64,000 nucleotides of DNA from Dysosmobacter segnis (GCF_014297285.1 NZ_JACOQI010000003.1:196154-260153); one strand, 5' to 3'. Counted from the first letter of the stretch, positions 51,542 to 60,960 are shown. Numbers and translations: made by a program. The notes: a model not told the origin generated them from the sequence alone.

Positions 51542-52570
51542 ATGATGAAAGAACAACTGGAAGCCATCCGCAAGGGCGCTCTGGAAGCCATCGCCGGCAC
51601 GAAGGCCGCGGCGGAACTGGACGCGCTGCGGGTGAAGTACCTGGGCAAAAAGGGCGAACTGACCGCCGTCCTCAAGCTGATGGGCAGTCTCTCTGCTGAG
51701 GAGCGCCCCGTCATGGGCCAGATGGCCAATGAGGTCCGCGCCGCCGTGGAAAAGGCCGTGGAGGCCCAGTCCGCCATTCTGGAAAAGGCCGCTCTGGAAG
51801 CCAAGCTGAAGGCCGAGACGCTGGACATCACCATCCCCGGCAAGGAGGTGGCTCTGGGCCACAAGCACCCCATGTACACCGTGCTGGATGAGATCAAGCA
51901 GGTGTTCCTTGACATGGGCTTTGAGATCATGGACGGCCCGGAGATCGAGCTGGAAAGCTACAACTTCACCAAGCTCAACGCCCCGGAGTCCCACCCTTCC
52001 CGTGACTGGACGGACACCTTCTATCTCACCGAGGATTCCAAGATCCTCCTGCGGACCCAGACCTCTCCCATGCAGATCCGGGCTATGGAGGAGCACGGCG
52101 TACCCATCCGCATGATCTCCCCCGGCCGTGTGTACCGCAAGGACGAGGTGGATGCCACCCACTCCCCCATGTTCCATCAGATCGAAGGGCTGGTGGTGGA
52201 CAAGGGCGTGACCATGGCGGACCTGAAGGGCACGCTGAACGCCGTCATCAAGGCCATCTACGGCGCCGATTCCGTCACCCGGTTCCGTCCCCACCACTTC
52301 CCCTTCACCGAGCCTTCCTGTGAGGTGGACATCCAGTGCCACAAGTGCGGCGGCAAGGGCTGCCCCACCTGCAAGGGCGAGGGCTGGATCGAAGTGCTGG
52401 GCGCCGGCATGGTGCACCCCAAGGTGCTGCGCAACTGCGGCATTGATCCGGACGAGTATTCCGGCTTCGCCTTCGGCATGGGTCTGGAACGCTTCGCCAT
52501 GGGCCACTTCAAGATCAGCGACCTGCGGCTGATCTTCGAGAACGACGAACGGTTCCTGCAGCAGTTCTGA
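51542..52570 (+). CDS. pheS: Phenylalanyl-tRNA synthetase alpha chain
   Basis: 342 aa. N-terminal coiled coil (residues 1-90), class II motifs (HPMYTVLDEIKQVFLDMGFEIMDGPEIE; MISPGRVYRKDEVDATHSPMFHQIEGLVV; FAFGMGLERFAM). A four-Cys insert CHKCGGKGCPTC, typical of clostridial PheS, probably binds zinc. Start has aaaggag. Confidence 0.97.
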   Translation: MMKEQLEAIRKGALEAIAGTKAAAELDALRVKYLGKKGELTAVLKLMGSLSAEERPVMGQMANEVRAAVEKAVEAQSAILEKAALEAKLKAETLDITIPGKEVALGHKHPMYTVLDEIKQVFLDMGFEIMDGPEIELESYNFTKLNAPESHPSRDWTDTFYLTEDSKILLRTQTSPMQIRAMEEHGVPIRMISPGRVYRKDEVDATHSPMFHQIEGLVVDKGVTMADLKGTLNAVIKAIYGADSVTRFRPHHFPFTEPSCEVDIQCHKCGGKGCPTCKGEGWIEVLGAGMVHPKVLRNCGIDPDEYSGFAFGMGLERFAMGHFKISDLRLIFENDERFLQQF

Positions 52571-52830
52571 CCATCCTCGCCAAAATGGCACAGCCATTTT
52601 GTGCGAATTTTGCAGAGTGCCGCAGCGCACTCGCCGCAAGCGGCTCGCACGTTTGCACTCTGAGCGGTGTTTTTTGTGCCGTACACGCCGCCGCAAAAAA
52701 CAATTACAACTGATGTTTGCCGTGGCAAACATGCATCGACCGTACATCGACTGCGGCGTACCACCAGTGAGCGGATCTCACTGGCGAGGGGATGCCTGAT
52801 TCCCTTCGGAATAAAAGAGGAGGATAGACA
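52571..52830. other. Palindrome-dense spacer between pheS and pheT
   Basis: 260 bp with no coding frame I can support. It holds at least four inverted repeats: AAAATGGC-ACA-GCCATTTT, AGAGTGC...GCACTCT around a GCCGC/GCGGC core, TTGCC-GTG-GGCAA-type, and CCAGTGAG-CGGAT-CTCACTGG. pheT has its own ribosome site at the end (aaagaggagg). Confidence 0.5.
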
Positions 52831-55518
52831 ATGATTCTTTCCCGTAAATGGTTAAATGAATTTGTAGATGTTTCCGACATCAGCGACCGGGAGTTTGATG
52901 AGGCCATGACCCTCTCCGGCTCCAAGGTGGAGACCGTCACGGCGCTGGATGAGTCCCTGAAAAATGTGGTGGTGGGCAAGATTTTGTCCATGGAAAAGCA
53001 CCCGGACAGCGACCACATGTGGATCTGCCAGATCGACGTGGGACAGGCGGAGCCTACCCAGATCGTCACCGGCGCATGGAATATCCATGTGGGCGATCTG
53101 GTGCCCGTGGCCCAGCACAAGTCCCTGCTCCCCAACGGCACGAAAATCGAAAAGGGCAAGCTCCGGGGCGTGGTGTCCAACGGGATGCTGTGCTCTTTGA
53201 AGGAACTGAACCTCACCGCCGAGCATGACTATCCCTACGCCGTCATCACCCCCGCCGCCCTGCTGAACGACTACAAGCCTCTGGACCCGGAGAAGCCCTC
53301 CATCCCCGCCGACATCAAGGCCGGGGACAAGGTGTTCGGCCCCGTGGTCTGCGGCAAGGTTCTGGAATGTGAGACGCAGTCCTACGGGCTGTACCACACC
53401 ACGCTGGACATCGGCGGCGCCACCGCCTCTCCCGACACCGCCTGCTCCAACCTCCACGCGGGCGACCTGGTGGCCTACAACACCAAGACCGATTCCATCT
53501 GCACGCTGGAGGATCTCCACGCGGAGCAGAGGGAGTTCCCCCACTGCATCGCCGACGGCATCTTCGTGCTGAACGAGGACGTAAAGCCCGGCGACGATAT
53601 AGCTGTGGTCATCGGTGCGGACGATCATGTGGTGGAATTTGAGATCACCCCCAACCGGCCCGACTGCCTGTCCGTCATCGGCCTTGCACGGGAGGCCAGC
53701 GCCACCTTTGGCCGTCCCCTGAAGCTGCACACCCCTGAAGTGAAGGGCTGCGGCGGCTCCATCGCGGAGCTGGTGGACATCGACATTGAGGACGGCGATC
53801 TCTGCCCCCGGTACACCGCCCGGATGGTGAAGAACGTGAAGATCCAGCCCTCTCCCGCGTGGATGCGGGAACGGCTGCGGAACTCCGGTGTCCGCCCCAT
53901 CAACAACATCGTGGACATCACCAACTATGTGATGCTGGAATACGGCCAGCCCATGCACGCCTTCGACTTCTCCTGCGTGGAGGGCGGCCACATCATCGTC
54001 CGCACCGCCCGGGAGGGCGAAACCATCCAGACCCTGGACGGCAACCAGCGGAAGCTGACCCCCTCCATGCTCTGCATCTGTGACGAGAACAAGCCCGTCT
54101 GCGTAGCCGGCGTCATGGGCGGTGCCAACAGCGAGATTGTGGGCGACACCGCCATGGTTCTGTTTGAATCCGCCAACTTCAACGGCACCTCCATCCACCG
54201 TACCGCTGCCGCGCTGAATATGCGCACCGACGCCTCCTCCCGCTATGAAAAGGGCCTGGACTCCATGAACACCCTGAAAGCCGTGGAGCGGGCCTGCGAG
54301 CTGGTGGAGCTGCTGGGCGCCGGCGAGGTGGTGGACGGCGTCATGGACGTCATCGCCAAGGACTCCAACCCCGTCACCGTGAAGCTGGAGCCGGAGAAGG
54401 TCAACGGCCTGCTGGGCACCGATGTTTCCCGTGAGGAAATGGTCCGGATTCTGGAAGCTCTGGACTTCAAGGTGGAGGGCGACACCATCCATGTTCCCTC
54501 CTGGCGGTCCGATGTGGAGCACTACTCCGACATTGCCGAGGAGGTAGCCCGGTTCTACGGCTACAACAACATCCCCGACACCCTCTCCAACGGTCTCACC
54601 GCCCGCCGTGGCCTCACGGATATCCAGCAGACGGAAAACCTGCTGGGCAGCGTGTGCCGCGCCGCCGGGTACGACGAGATCATCACCTACTCCTTCATCA
54701 GCCCCACCTATTATGATAAGATCGACCTGCCCAAGGATTCCCCCCTGCGGGATTCTCTGAAAATTCTGAACCCCTTGGGCGAGGACACCTCCATCATGCG
54801 CACCACCACTCTGCCCTCCATGCTGGAGATCCTGACCCGGAACTACAACTTCCGCAACAAGTCCGCCAAGCTCTATGAACTGGGCCGGGTGTACTTCAAG
54901 CGGGCCGACGGCCTTGCCGACGAGCCCAAGGTGCTGACGCTGGGCGCTTACGGCGACGGTATGGACTTCTTTGCCCTCAAGGGCGCTGTGGAGGCCGTTC
55001 TGAAGCAGCTGCGGATTGAAAACGTCCGGTTCCTGGCGGACAGCGAGAATCCCTCCTATCATCCCGGCCGCTGTGCCAAGGTTTTCAGTGGGGACCGTCT
55101 GCTAGGTGTCTTGGGCCAGGTCCATCCCCATGTGGCGGGCAACTACGGTGTGGACGCCGAGCTGTATGCCGCCGAGCTGCGGTTCGACGCGCTGTATGAA
55201 AACAAGGGGTCTAAGCCCCTCTACCAGCCCCTGCCCAAGTTCCCCGCCGTCACCCGGGACATTGCCGTGGTGTGCGACGCGGCTGTCACCGTGGGCGAGC
55301 TGGAGGATGCCATCCGCAAGGGGGCCAAGGGTCTTTTGAAGGACGCGGCCCTGTTCGACATCTACACCGGCACGGGCATTGCCCCCGGCAAGAAGAGCGT
55401 AGCCTTCAACCTGACCCTCCGCTCCGATGACCGGAGCCTCACCGCCGAAGAGGCGGATGCCGATGTGAAAAGCATCCTGACCGCTCTGGAGCAGGAATGC
55501 GGCGCGGTCCTACGGTAA
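52831..55518 (+). CDS. pheT: Phenylalanyl-tRNA synthetase beta chain with duplicated tRNA-binding OB domain
   Basis: 895 aa, about 90-100 longer than usual. The standard order is present: N-terminal OB fold (residues about 40-125, VVVGKILSMEKHPDSDHMWIC), B3/B4 (PNRPDCLSVIGLARE, RPINNIVDITNYVMLEYGQPMHAFD), B5 and FDX anticodon-binding C-terminus (FPAVTRDIAVV). Residues about 129-232 are extra: they hold a second OB-like copy (VVCGKVLECETQSYGLYHTT..DIGGAT..NLHAGDLVAYN) resembling residues 46-93. The subunit still ends normally. Confidence 0.95.
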   Translation: MILSRKWLNEFVDVSDISDREFDEAMTLSGSKVETVTALDESLKNVVVGKILSMEKHPDSDHMWICQIDVGQAEPTQIVTGAWNIHVGDLVPVAQHKSLLPNGTKIEKGKLRGVVSNGMLCSLKELNLTAEHDYPYAVITPAALLNDYKPLDPEKPSIPADIKAGDKVFGPVVCGKVLECETQSYGLYHTTLDIGGATASPDTACSNLHAGDLVAYNTKTDSICTLEDLHAEQREFPHCIADGIFVLNEDVKPGDDIAVVIGADDHVVEFEITPNRPDCLSVIGLAREASATFGRPLKLHTPEVKGCGGSIAELVDIDIEDGDLCPRYTARMVKNVKIQPSPAWMRERLRNSGVRPINNIVDITNYVMLEYGQPMHAFDFSCVEGGHIIVRTAREGETIQTLDGNQRKLTPSMLCICDENKPVCVAGVMGGANSEIVGDTAMVLFESANFNGTSIHRTAAALNMRTDASSRYEKGLDSMNTLKAVERACELVELLGAGEVVDGVMDVIAKDSNPVTVKLEPEKVNGLLGTDVSREEMVRILEALDFKVEGDTIHVPSWRSDVEHYSDIAEEVARFYGYNNIPDTLSNGLTARRGLTDIQQTENLLGSVCRAAGYDEIITYSFISPTYYDKIDLPKDSPLRDSLKILNPLGEDTSIMRTTTLPSMLEILTRNYNFRNKSAKLYELGRVYFKRADGLADEPKVLTLGAYGDGMDFFALKGAVEAVLKQLRIENVRFLADSENPSYHPGRCAKVFSGDRLLGVLGQVHPHVAGNYGVDAELYAAELRFDALYENKGSKPLYQPLPKFPAVTRDIAVVCDAAVTVGELEDAIRKGAKGLLKDAALFDIYTGTGIAPGKKSVAFNLTLRSDDRSLTAEEADADVKSILTALEQECGAVLR

Positions 55519-55537
55519 ATCGAACAGTTCCCTGCAA

Positions 55538-55570
55538 TCAAGGCGGTGAGGTTTCTCGCCGCCTTGATTT
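55538..55570 (+). terminator. Terminator of pheST
   Basis: CAAGGCGGTGAG stem with GTTT loop and CTCGCCGCCTTG, followed by ATTTTATT. Confidence 0.8.
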
Positions 55571-55663
55571 TATTACCATTCTGTTACATTTCCTTTTTTC
55601 CCTTTACTTCCCCCCGAAAACCGAGTATACTGATTACAGTTTCGAAGGAAAGGTGGTGTCCGT

Positions 55664-55909
55664 ATGGATGACTATACCCGCAAATTCAGTATTGTGGACG
55701 ATAAGGATGTGGAGATTTATAACATTCTGACCACAGTCTATCAGGCACTGGAGGAAAAGGGGTATAACCCCATCAATCAGATCGTTGGCTACATTCTCTC
55801 TGAGGACCCCACCTACATTACCAATCACATGGGCGCCCGCACCCTGATCCGCAAGCTGGACCGGGACGAGCTGCTGCAGGTTCTGGTAAAAAAATATCTG
55901 GGACAGTAA
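55664..55909 (+). CDS. ireB: IreB family regulatory phosphoprotein
   Basis: 81 aa. Matches the DUF965/IreB family over its full length ([66 protein letters not shown]). In Enterococcus it is a substrate of the IreK kinase and lowers intrinsic cephalosporin resistance. Start preceded by aaaggtgg. In many genomes it precedes ruvX/mutS2 genes; here it stands alone. Confidence 0.94.
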   Translation: MDDYTRKFSIVDDKDVEIYNILTTVYQALEEKGYNPINQIVGYILSEDPTYITNHMGARTLIRKLDRDELLQVLVKKYLGQ

Positions 55910-55920
55910 ATCAGCCGATC

Positions 55921-55953
55921 AAAGCATGGAGACGTTGTCTCCATGCTTTTTTT
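55921..55953 (+). terminator. Rho-independent terminator of ireB
   Basis: AAAGCATGGAGAC / GTCTCCATGCTTT stem with a 3-nt loop and T-run, 12 nt after the stop. Confidence 0.92.
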
Positions 55954-56028
55954 ATGTGTGTAAACTGCCGAAATATCTTGAAAAGCCGTTGTTTTGGACT
56001 GATGGAAAAGATTGCCGCCATTCCAACG

Positions 56029-56057
56029 TTGACAAATTGGATAAAAGATGTTACAAT
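56029..56057 (+). promoter_or_regulatory. Promoter of the 97-aa gene
   Basis: TTGACA (56029-56034) and TACAAT (56052-56057) with 17 bp between them, about 32 nt before the ATG. Confidence 0.82.
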
Positions 56058-56088
56058 TTGGTTACAATTTTTCCAAGGGAGTGTTTGC

Positions 56089-56382
56089 ATGTCTGAAACA
56101 AAAACAGAAGGCTTGATTTATAAGGGCCATCCTCTGCGGCGGATCGACAACCTGATCTACTACGGAACGATGGCTGATCCATATATCGTCATGATGCAGA
56201 TTCTGGAGAGCAAAAAGGAAAACGGTCTGGATATGGCTACCAAGGTTTCCCTGCAGCTCCAGTCCACGAATCCCAATGTGAAGGCACGGGACCGCGTGGT
56301 CAAGAAGGGTGAAAAGAGCAGCCTGTATGAGGCGATGGATTTCGCTTCCATCTGGTTGGAGCGGGCGTTAGCCGGCAAGTAA
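56089..56382 (+). CDS. Conserved uncharacterised protein, 97 aa
   Basis: MSETKTEGLIYKGHPLRRIDNL, then IYYGTMADPYIVMMQILESKKENGLDMATKVSLQLQSTNP and a basic region. Start has aaggga. A small soluble protein of the kind widely present in Clostridia. No function known to me. Confidence 0.75.
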   Translation: MSETKTEGLIYKGHPLRRIDNLIYYGTMADPYIVMMQILESKKENGLDMATKVSLQLQSTNPNVKARDRVVKKGEKSSLYEAMDFASIWLERALAGK

Positions 56383-56431
56383 GAACCCCCTACCCCCGCA
56401 CTGACTGACACAAAGGAAAGGAAGCGTTTCA

Positions 56432-57331
56432 ATGAAGCATCTGATGAAAAAGGCCGTGAAGGTCGCTGTTTTTGCTGCCCTCACCACTTTGGCGCTCACC
56501 GCCTTCGCCTCTGCCGAGGGAGAGATGGCCATTGGCGCCGGCTGCACCACCGGTACTTCCCTGCGTATGCGGTCCGAGCCCAACACCTCTTCCGCCATCG
56601 TCACCACGCTGAACAAGTCTGTGGCCGTGGCCCTGCTGGATGACAGCGTCCCCGGCTGGTACAAGATCAATTATAACGGCAGCACCGGCTATGTGTCCTC
56701 CGATTACCTTATCATCGATCAGGACAACATCTTCACCACCTACGGCCGCGTGCCCGAGGGCACTGTGAACGTCCGGGCCGCCGCCACCACCGAAAGCGAG
56801 AGCCTGGCCACCATCGACGCCGGCACCGTAGTCACCGTCAACGGTCTGGTAAACGGCTGGTATGACGTTACCTGCCAATACGGCACGGAGGGCTATGTCC
56901 GCAGCGATCTGCTGGTACTGACCAGCAATGCCACCAGCGGCAAGGGCTCCTCTATCGTGGAAACCGCTCTGAGCCATCTGGGCACCCGCTATGTGTACGG
57001 CGGCGCCTCCGCCGGCGGCTTCGACTGCTCCGGCTTCACCATGTATATCTACAAGCAGTTCGGCTACAATCTCCCCCATTCCGCCACCAGCCAGTGGCTC
57101 AGCGGCATGGGCACCAAGATCTACAGCATTTCCGAATTGCAGCCCGGCGACCTGGTGTTCTTCAATGATCCCAGCCGCAACAAGGGCAAGGCCTGCTCCC
57201 ACGCCGGTATCTACATCGGCAACGGCCAGCACGTGCACGCCTCTTCCTCCAGAAACGGCGGCGTCATCACCAGCGATCTGACCTCCGGCTACTACAATAC
57301 ATATTTCGTAGGCGGTCTCCGGCTGAGCTGA
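56432..57331 (+). CDS. Secreted NlpC/P60 peptidoglycan endopeptidase with two SH3 domains
   Basis: 299 aa. Signal peptide (to about AFASA), two bacterial SH3 domains (GTSLRMRSEPNTSSAIVTTLNKS; GTVNVRAAATTESESLATIDAGT) and a C-terminal NlpC/P60 domain with the catalytic Cys in FDCSGFTMYIY, His in SHAGIYIGNGQ and third residue in VHASSS. It cleaves cell-wall stem peptides. Monocistronic with a strong terminator. Confidence 0.95.
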   Translation: MKHLMKKAVKVAVFAALTTLALTAFASAEGEMAIGAGCTTGTSLRMRSEPNTSSAIVTTLNKSVAVALLDDSVPGWYKINYNGSTGYVSSDYLIIDQDNIFTTYGRVPEGTVNVRAAATTESESLATIDAGTVVTVNGLVNGWYDVTCQYGTEGYVRSDLLVLTSNATSGKGSSIVETALSHLGTRYVYGGASAGGFDCSGFTMYIYKQFGYNLPHSATSQWLSGMGTKIYSISELQPGDLVFFNDPSRNKGKACSHAGIYIGNGQHVHASSSRNGGVITSDLTSGYYNTYFVGGLRLS

Positions 57332-57356
57332 CCCTATACAAAATTTTCGTTTTTTC

Positions 57357-57388
57357 GCCCCCGGTACAGTTGTACCGGGGGGCTTTTT
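57357..57388 (+). terminator. Rho-independent terminator
   Basis: CCCCCGGTACA / TGTACCGGGGG stem with a 2-nt loop and CTTTTTG. Confidence 0.9.
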
Positions 57389-57428
57389 GCCTTTTTCCAG
57401 CAGAAAACGGGAAATTTCCGCAAAAACC

Positions 57429-57457
57429 TTGCCTTTTGGAAACAGGTCTGCTATATT
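57429..57457 (+). promoter_or_regulatory. Promoter of the AbrB gene
   Basis: TTGCCT (57429-57434) and TATATT (57452-57457) at 17 bp, about 40 nt before the AbrB ATG. Confidence 0.7.
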
Positions 57458-57495
57458 CATACAAGTGTGAAAAATATGACAAAGGAGGCGGTCCC

Positions 57496-57732
57496 ATGCC
57501 TGGAGGCAAGCACGTCTTAGGTCAGGGTAAAAACCGGATCTTCGGCACCGCCAAGGTGGGTGACCGGGGACAGATCGTGATCCCCCAGGAAGCCCGCCGG
57601 TTTTACGGCATCTCTCCGGGAGACACCCTGCTGATCCTCGGCAACGAGGCCAGCGGACTTGTCGTGACCCGGCCGGAGATCCTGAACGATCTGGCTGATG
57701 AAATTTTGGGAAAAGAGGAACACAAGACATGA
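57496..57732 (+). CDS. AbrB/MazE/SpoVT-family DNA-binding protein
   Basis: 78 aa. The swapped-hairpin motif is GTAKVGDRGQIVIPQEARRFYGISPGDTLLILGNE. Start ATG at 57496 has aaaggagg. It overlaps the downstream lyase gene by 4 bp, so it may be a local regulator of that gene rather than a global AbrB. Confidence 0.9.
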   Translation: MPGGKHVLGQGKNRIFGTAKVGDRGQIVIPQEARRFYGISPGDTLLILGNEASGLVVTRPEILNDLADEILGKEEHKT

Positions 57733-59009
57733 AAATGGAATCCATGTACGAACAGCTGGGCGTCAGCGCGGCTGTCTATGAATACGGAGAGCGGATCATT
57801 GCGGAGCTGCGGGACCGGTTTGACGCCATCGACCAGACGGCGGAATACAATCAGGCCAAGGTCCTGTCCGCCATGCAGAAGAATCGGGTAAATGCCACCC
57901 ACTTTGCCGCCACCACCGGCTACGGCTACGATGACGAGGGCCGGGACAATCTGGAACGGGTCTATGCAGATGTGTTCCACACGGAGGCTGCGCTGGTGCG
58001 GCCTCAGATTACCTGCGGCACCCACGCCCTGACCGTGGCCCTGTCCGCCAACCTGCTGCCGGGAGATGAACTGCTCTCCCCCGTGGGCGCACCCTATGAC
58101 ACGCTGGAGGAGGTCATCGGCATCCGGGAGAGCAAGTGCTCGTTGAAGGAGTACGGTGTTACCTACGCCCAGGCGGACCTGAAGGCCGACGGCACCTTCG
58201 ACTACGATGCCATCCGCTCCAAGATCAACGAGCGCACCAAGCTCATCACCATCCAGCGCTCCAAGGGCTACGCCACCCGCCCAAGCTTCTCGGTGGAGCA
58301 GATCGGGGAGCTGATCCGCTTCTGCAAGGAGATCAAGCCTGACGTCAAGGTCATGGTGGACAACTGCTACGGCGAATTTGTGGAGCGGATCGAGCCCTCT
58401 GATATGGGGGCCGATATGGTGGTGGGCAGCCTCATCAAAAACCCCGGCGGCGGTCTGGCCCCCATCGGCGGCTACATCTGCGGCACCAAGGAGTGCGTGG
58501 AGCGGTGCGCTTACCGGCTGTCCGCCCCCGGTCTGGGGCAGGAGGTCGGCGCAAACCTGGGTCTGATGCCCGCCTTCTATCAGGGATTGTTTCTGGCCCC
58601 CACTGTGGTATCCGGCGCGCTGAAGGGCGCGGTCTTTGCCGCCAACGTCTATGAAAAGCTGGGCTATGCCTGCGTCCCCAACGCCACGGAAAGCCGCCAT
58701 GACATCATTCAGGCGGTGACGCTGGGCAGCCGGGAGGCTATGGTGGCCTTCTGCGGCGGTATTCAGGCTGCCGCACCGGTGGACAGCTATGTGACCCCGG
58801 AGCCTTGGGCCATGCCCGGCTACGATTCCGACGTCATTATGGCGGCAGGCGCTTTCGTGCAGGGCAGCAGCATCGAGCTGTCCGCCGACGGCCCCATCCG
58901 CGACCCTTACGCCGTCTACTTCCAGGGCGGCCTCACCTGGTATCACGCCAAGCTGGGCATCCTCATGAGCCTGCAAAAGCTGGTGGACGCCGGTCTCGTG
59001 ACCCTGTAA
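57729..59009 (+). CDS. Methionine gamma-lyase family protein (YnbB-like)
   Basis: 426 aa PLP enzyme. TGYGYDDEGRDNLERVYADVFHTEAALVRPQITCGTHAL and the PLP lysine in VVGSLIKNPGGGLAPIGGYICG are typical of the group long annotated as aluminium resistance protein. Reaction not experimentally settled; probably acts on sulfur amino acids. Translationally coupled to the AbrB gene. Confidence 0.9.
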   Translation: MKMESMYEQLGVSAAVYEYGERIIAELRDRFDAIDQTAEYNQAKVLSAMQKNRVNATHFAATTGYGYDDEGRDNLERVYADVFHTEAALVRPQITCGTHALTVALSANLLPGDELLSPVGAPYDTLEEVIGIRESKCSLKEYGVTYAQADLKADGTFDYDAIRSKINERTKLITIQRSKGYATRPSFSVEQIGELIRFCKEIKPDVKVMVDNCYGEFVERIEPSDMGADMVVGSLIKNPGGGLAPIGGYICGTKECVERCAYRLSAPGLGQEVGANLGLMPAFYQGLFLAPTVVSGALKGAVFAANVYEKLGYACVPNATESRHDIIQAVTLGSREAMVAFCGGIQAAAPVDSYVTPEPWAMPGYDSDVIMAAGAFVQGSSIELSADGPIRDPYAVYFQGGLTWYHAKLGILMSLQKLVDAGLVTL

Positions 59010-59060
59010 AACCGCGGCACCTTCCATCTATTCAATTTTTTCAATAAGGAGACCTTCCCC

Positions 59061-60026
59061 ATGTGGCTTTGGCTTTCCCTGACTGCCCTCCTGTGCTGGA
59101 GCGGCAGCGACCTCTTTTCCAAAATCGGCTGCCGGGACGGCAGCGACCGTTACAGTCACCTGAAAATGGTCATCGCCGTGGGCGTGGTGATGGGCCTTCA
59201 CGCCGCCTTTGAGATCTTCGTAGGCGGCACGGCCATCAGCTGGTCCGTCATCTGGACCTACCTGCCGGTGTCCCTGCTGTATATCAGTTCCATGGCTTTG
59301 GGCTATCTGGGCCTGCGGTATATCGAGCTGTCCGTTTCTTCCCCCATCTGCAATTCCTCCGGCGCATTGGTGGCGGTGCTGACGCTGCTGTTCGTCGGCG
59401 GTGAGGATTACTCTCCTCTGGCCCTGTTGGCTATCGCGCTGGTGTGCACGGGTGCCATCGGTCTGGGTGTGGCGGATGCCACGGAGGACCCGGAGCTTCG
59501 TCTGGAGCGGCAGAAGGCCAGCAACTATAAGTACGCCAAGAGTTTTCTCGCCCTGGCCCTCCCCGCGGCCTACTGCCTGCTGGACGCCGCCGGCACCTTT
59601 GCCGACAACCGGGTGCTGGAGATTTTGACGGGCCGCTATATGAACGCCGGTATGTTCGCCACGCTGAGAGAATGTGCCGATCAGGCGGCGGCCTCCGCCA
59701 ACTGCGCATACGAGCTGACCTTCCTTGCCGCAGCAGCATTCTGCTTCATCTATGTGGTAATCATCAAGAAGGATCGGTTGGTTCCCAAAATGGAGGCCCC
59801 CAAGTACTTTGGTGCCATCTGCGAAACTGCCGGTCAGTTCGCCTACATCTACGCCATTTCCGACACCGCCCATCTGGCCATGTCCGCTCCCATCATTTCC
59901 TCCTACTGTGCCGCCTCCGTGCTGTGGAGCCGCATCTTCCTGAAGGAAAAGCTCTCCTGGAAGCACTATGCCATGATTTGTCTGGTGGTCATCGGCATCG
60001 CCATCATGGGCTTCTTTGACCTGTAA
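59061..60026 (+). CDS. EamA/DMT-superfamily transporter
   Basis: 321 aa with about ten hydrophobic helices in two repeats (MWLWLSLTALLCWSGSDLFSKIG start; LLYISSMALGYLGLRYIELSVSSPICNSSGALVAVL; second copy from about residue 225). The first repeat's hydrophilic loop after residue 140 (DPELRLERQKASNYKYAK) is long. Aaggag lies about 10 nt before the ATG, and the previous gene ends 51 nt upstream. Substrate unknown. Confidence 0.87.
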   Translation: MWLWLSLTALLCWSGSDLFSKIGCRDGSDRYSHLKMVIAVGVVMGLHAAFEIFVGGTAISWSVIWTYLPVSLLYISSMALGYLGLRYIELSVSSPICNSSGALVAVLTLLFVGGEDYSPLALLAIALVCTGAIGLGVADATEDPELRLERQKASNYKYAKSFLALALPAAYCLLDAAGTFADNRVLEILTGRYMNAGMFATLRECADQAAASANCAYELTFLAAAAFCFIYVVIIKKDRLVPKMEAPKYFGAICETAGQFAYIYAISDTAHLAMSAPIISSYCAASVLWSRIFLKEKLSWKHYAMICLVVIGIAIMGFFDL

Positions 60027-60042
60027 GCCCACTGTATATGAC

Positions 60043-60080
60043 AAAAACCCCCGCCGCTCACATGAGCGGCGGGGGTTTTT
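60043..60080. terminator. Bidirectional terminator
   Basis: Perfect 18-bp arms (60043-60060 and 60063-60080), AAAAA on the left and TTTTT on the right; ends the DMT gene and the convergent DUF368 gene. Confidence 0.93.
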
Positions 60081-60102
60081 TCAGGCACGTTCAGGTGTGG
60101 AT

Positions 60103-60945
60103 TCAAGCGCGGGGTAAGGCCCGGTCCAGCTTTTCCAGAAAAAAGGCCAGCAGGAATCCGGCGGCGCAGCAGAGCAGCGACGCCACGGCCTCGCCCACGC
60201 TGTCATACCGGATGGGAACGATCACCAATGTGGAGGCCGCCACGATGCCCAAGATCCCGTGGAAGGTCACAGCGTAATGGGTCCTCAGCAGCCATGTAAC
60301 GCCCCGGGCCAACAGCAGCATGGCCAGCAGCATTCCCGGCAGGCAGGCGGACAGGGTCAGCAGCCGCATTTCCGCAAGACTGTTCAGCAGCGGCTCGTAC
60401 AGTCCAAGCGCCATCATAATGGAGGAGCTGGTCAGCCCCGGCAGCACCACGCTGGCACCCCAGAGCGCGCCGCAGAAGTTGTACCAGCCAAAGTTCGGCG
60501 TCACCGACACGCGAAGCACATGGCGCACATAGAAAAGCGACAGAAACACCGATAGGGCGCAGACGCCGCAGGCGATCCACGCCGCCCGGCCATGGCCCTC
60601 CTTTCCCGCCTCCCGCCAGAGGGCAGGAAACGTCCCGGCAATGAGGCCGATAAAGAGCCAGATGGTAGCGGCGTCCGACAGAGCATACGCGGCGCTGATC
60701 CCCTTGGCGAGACCCAGAAAGCCCACGGCCCAGCCAATCCCCAAGGGAAGGAAAATGTGCCAGTATTTCCGGATGCCCCGTCCGGGATGGGACAGAGTCT
60801 CCATCATGGGGCGGTATACGTCGAACACCACAGCCAGTACGCCGCCGGAGACGCCGGGCAGGATCGCCCCCGCGCCGATCAGTGCACCGCACAACAGATC
60901 CCGCAGCCAGCGTTCCCGATCCGCCTGCTTATATGGGTCCGTCAT
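60103..60945 (-). CDS. DUF368 membrane protein (undecaprenyl-phosphate transporter family)
   Basis: 280 aa with about seven transmembrane helices. The conserved GAGAILPGVSGGVLAVVFDVY and PGLTSSSIMMALGLYEP motifs are present. DUF368 proteins have recently been linked to recycling of undecaprenyl phosphate across the membrane, which fits the envelope genes in this window. The start MTDPYKQADRERW at 60945 has aggaggtgg; the earlier ATG five codons up lacks one. Confidence 0.88.
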   Translation of the reverse strand: MTDPYKQADRERWLRDLLCGALIGAGAILPGVSGGVLAVVFDVYRPMMETLSHPGRGIRKYWHIFLPLGIGWAVGFLGLAKGISAAYALSDAATIWLFIGLIAGTFPALWREAGKEGHGRAAWIACGVCALSVFLSLFYVRHVLRVSVTPNFGWYNFCGALWGASVVLPGLTSSSIMMALGLYEPLLNSLAEMRLLTLSACLPGMLLAMLLLARGVTWLLRTHYAVTFHGILGIVAASTLVIVPIRYDSVGEAVASLLCCAAGFLLAFFLEKLDRALPRA

Positions 60946-60960
60946 ATTCCACCTCCTCAC

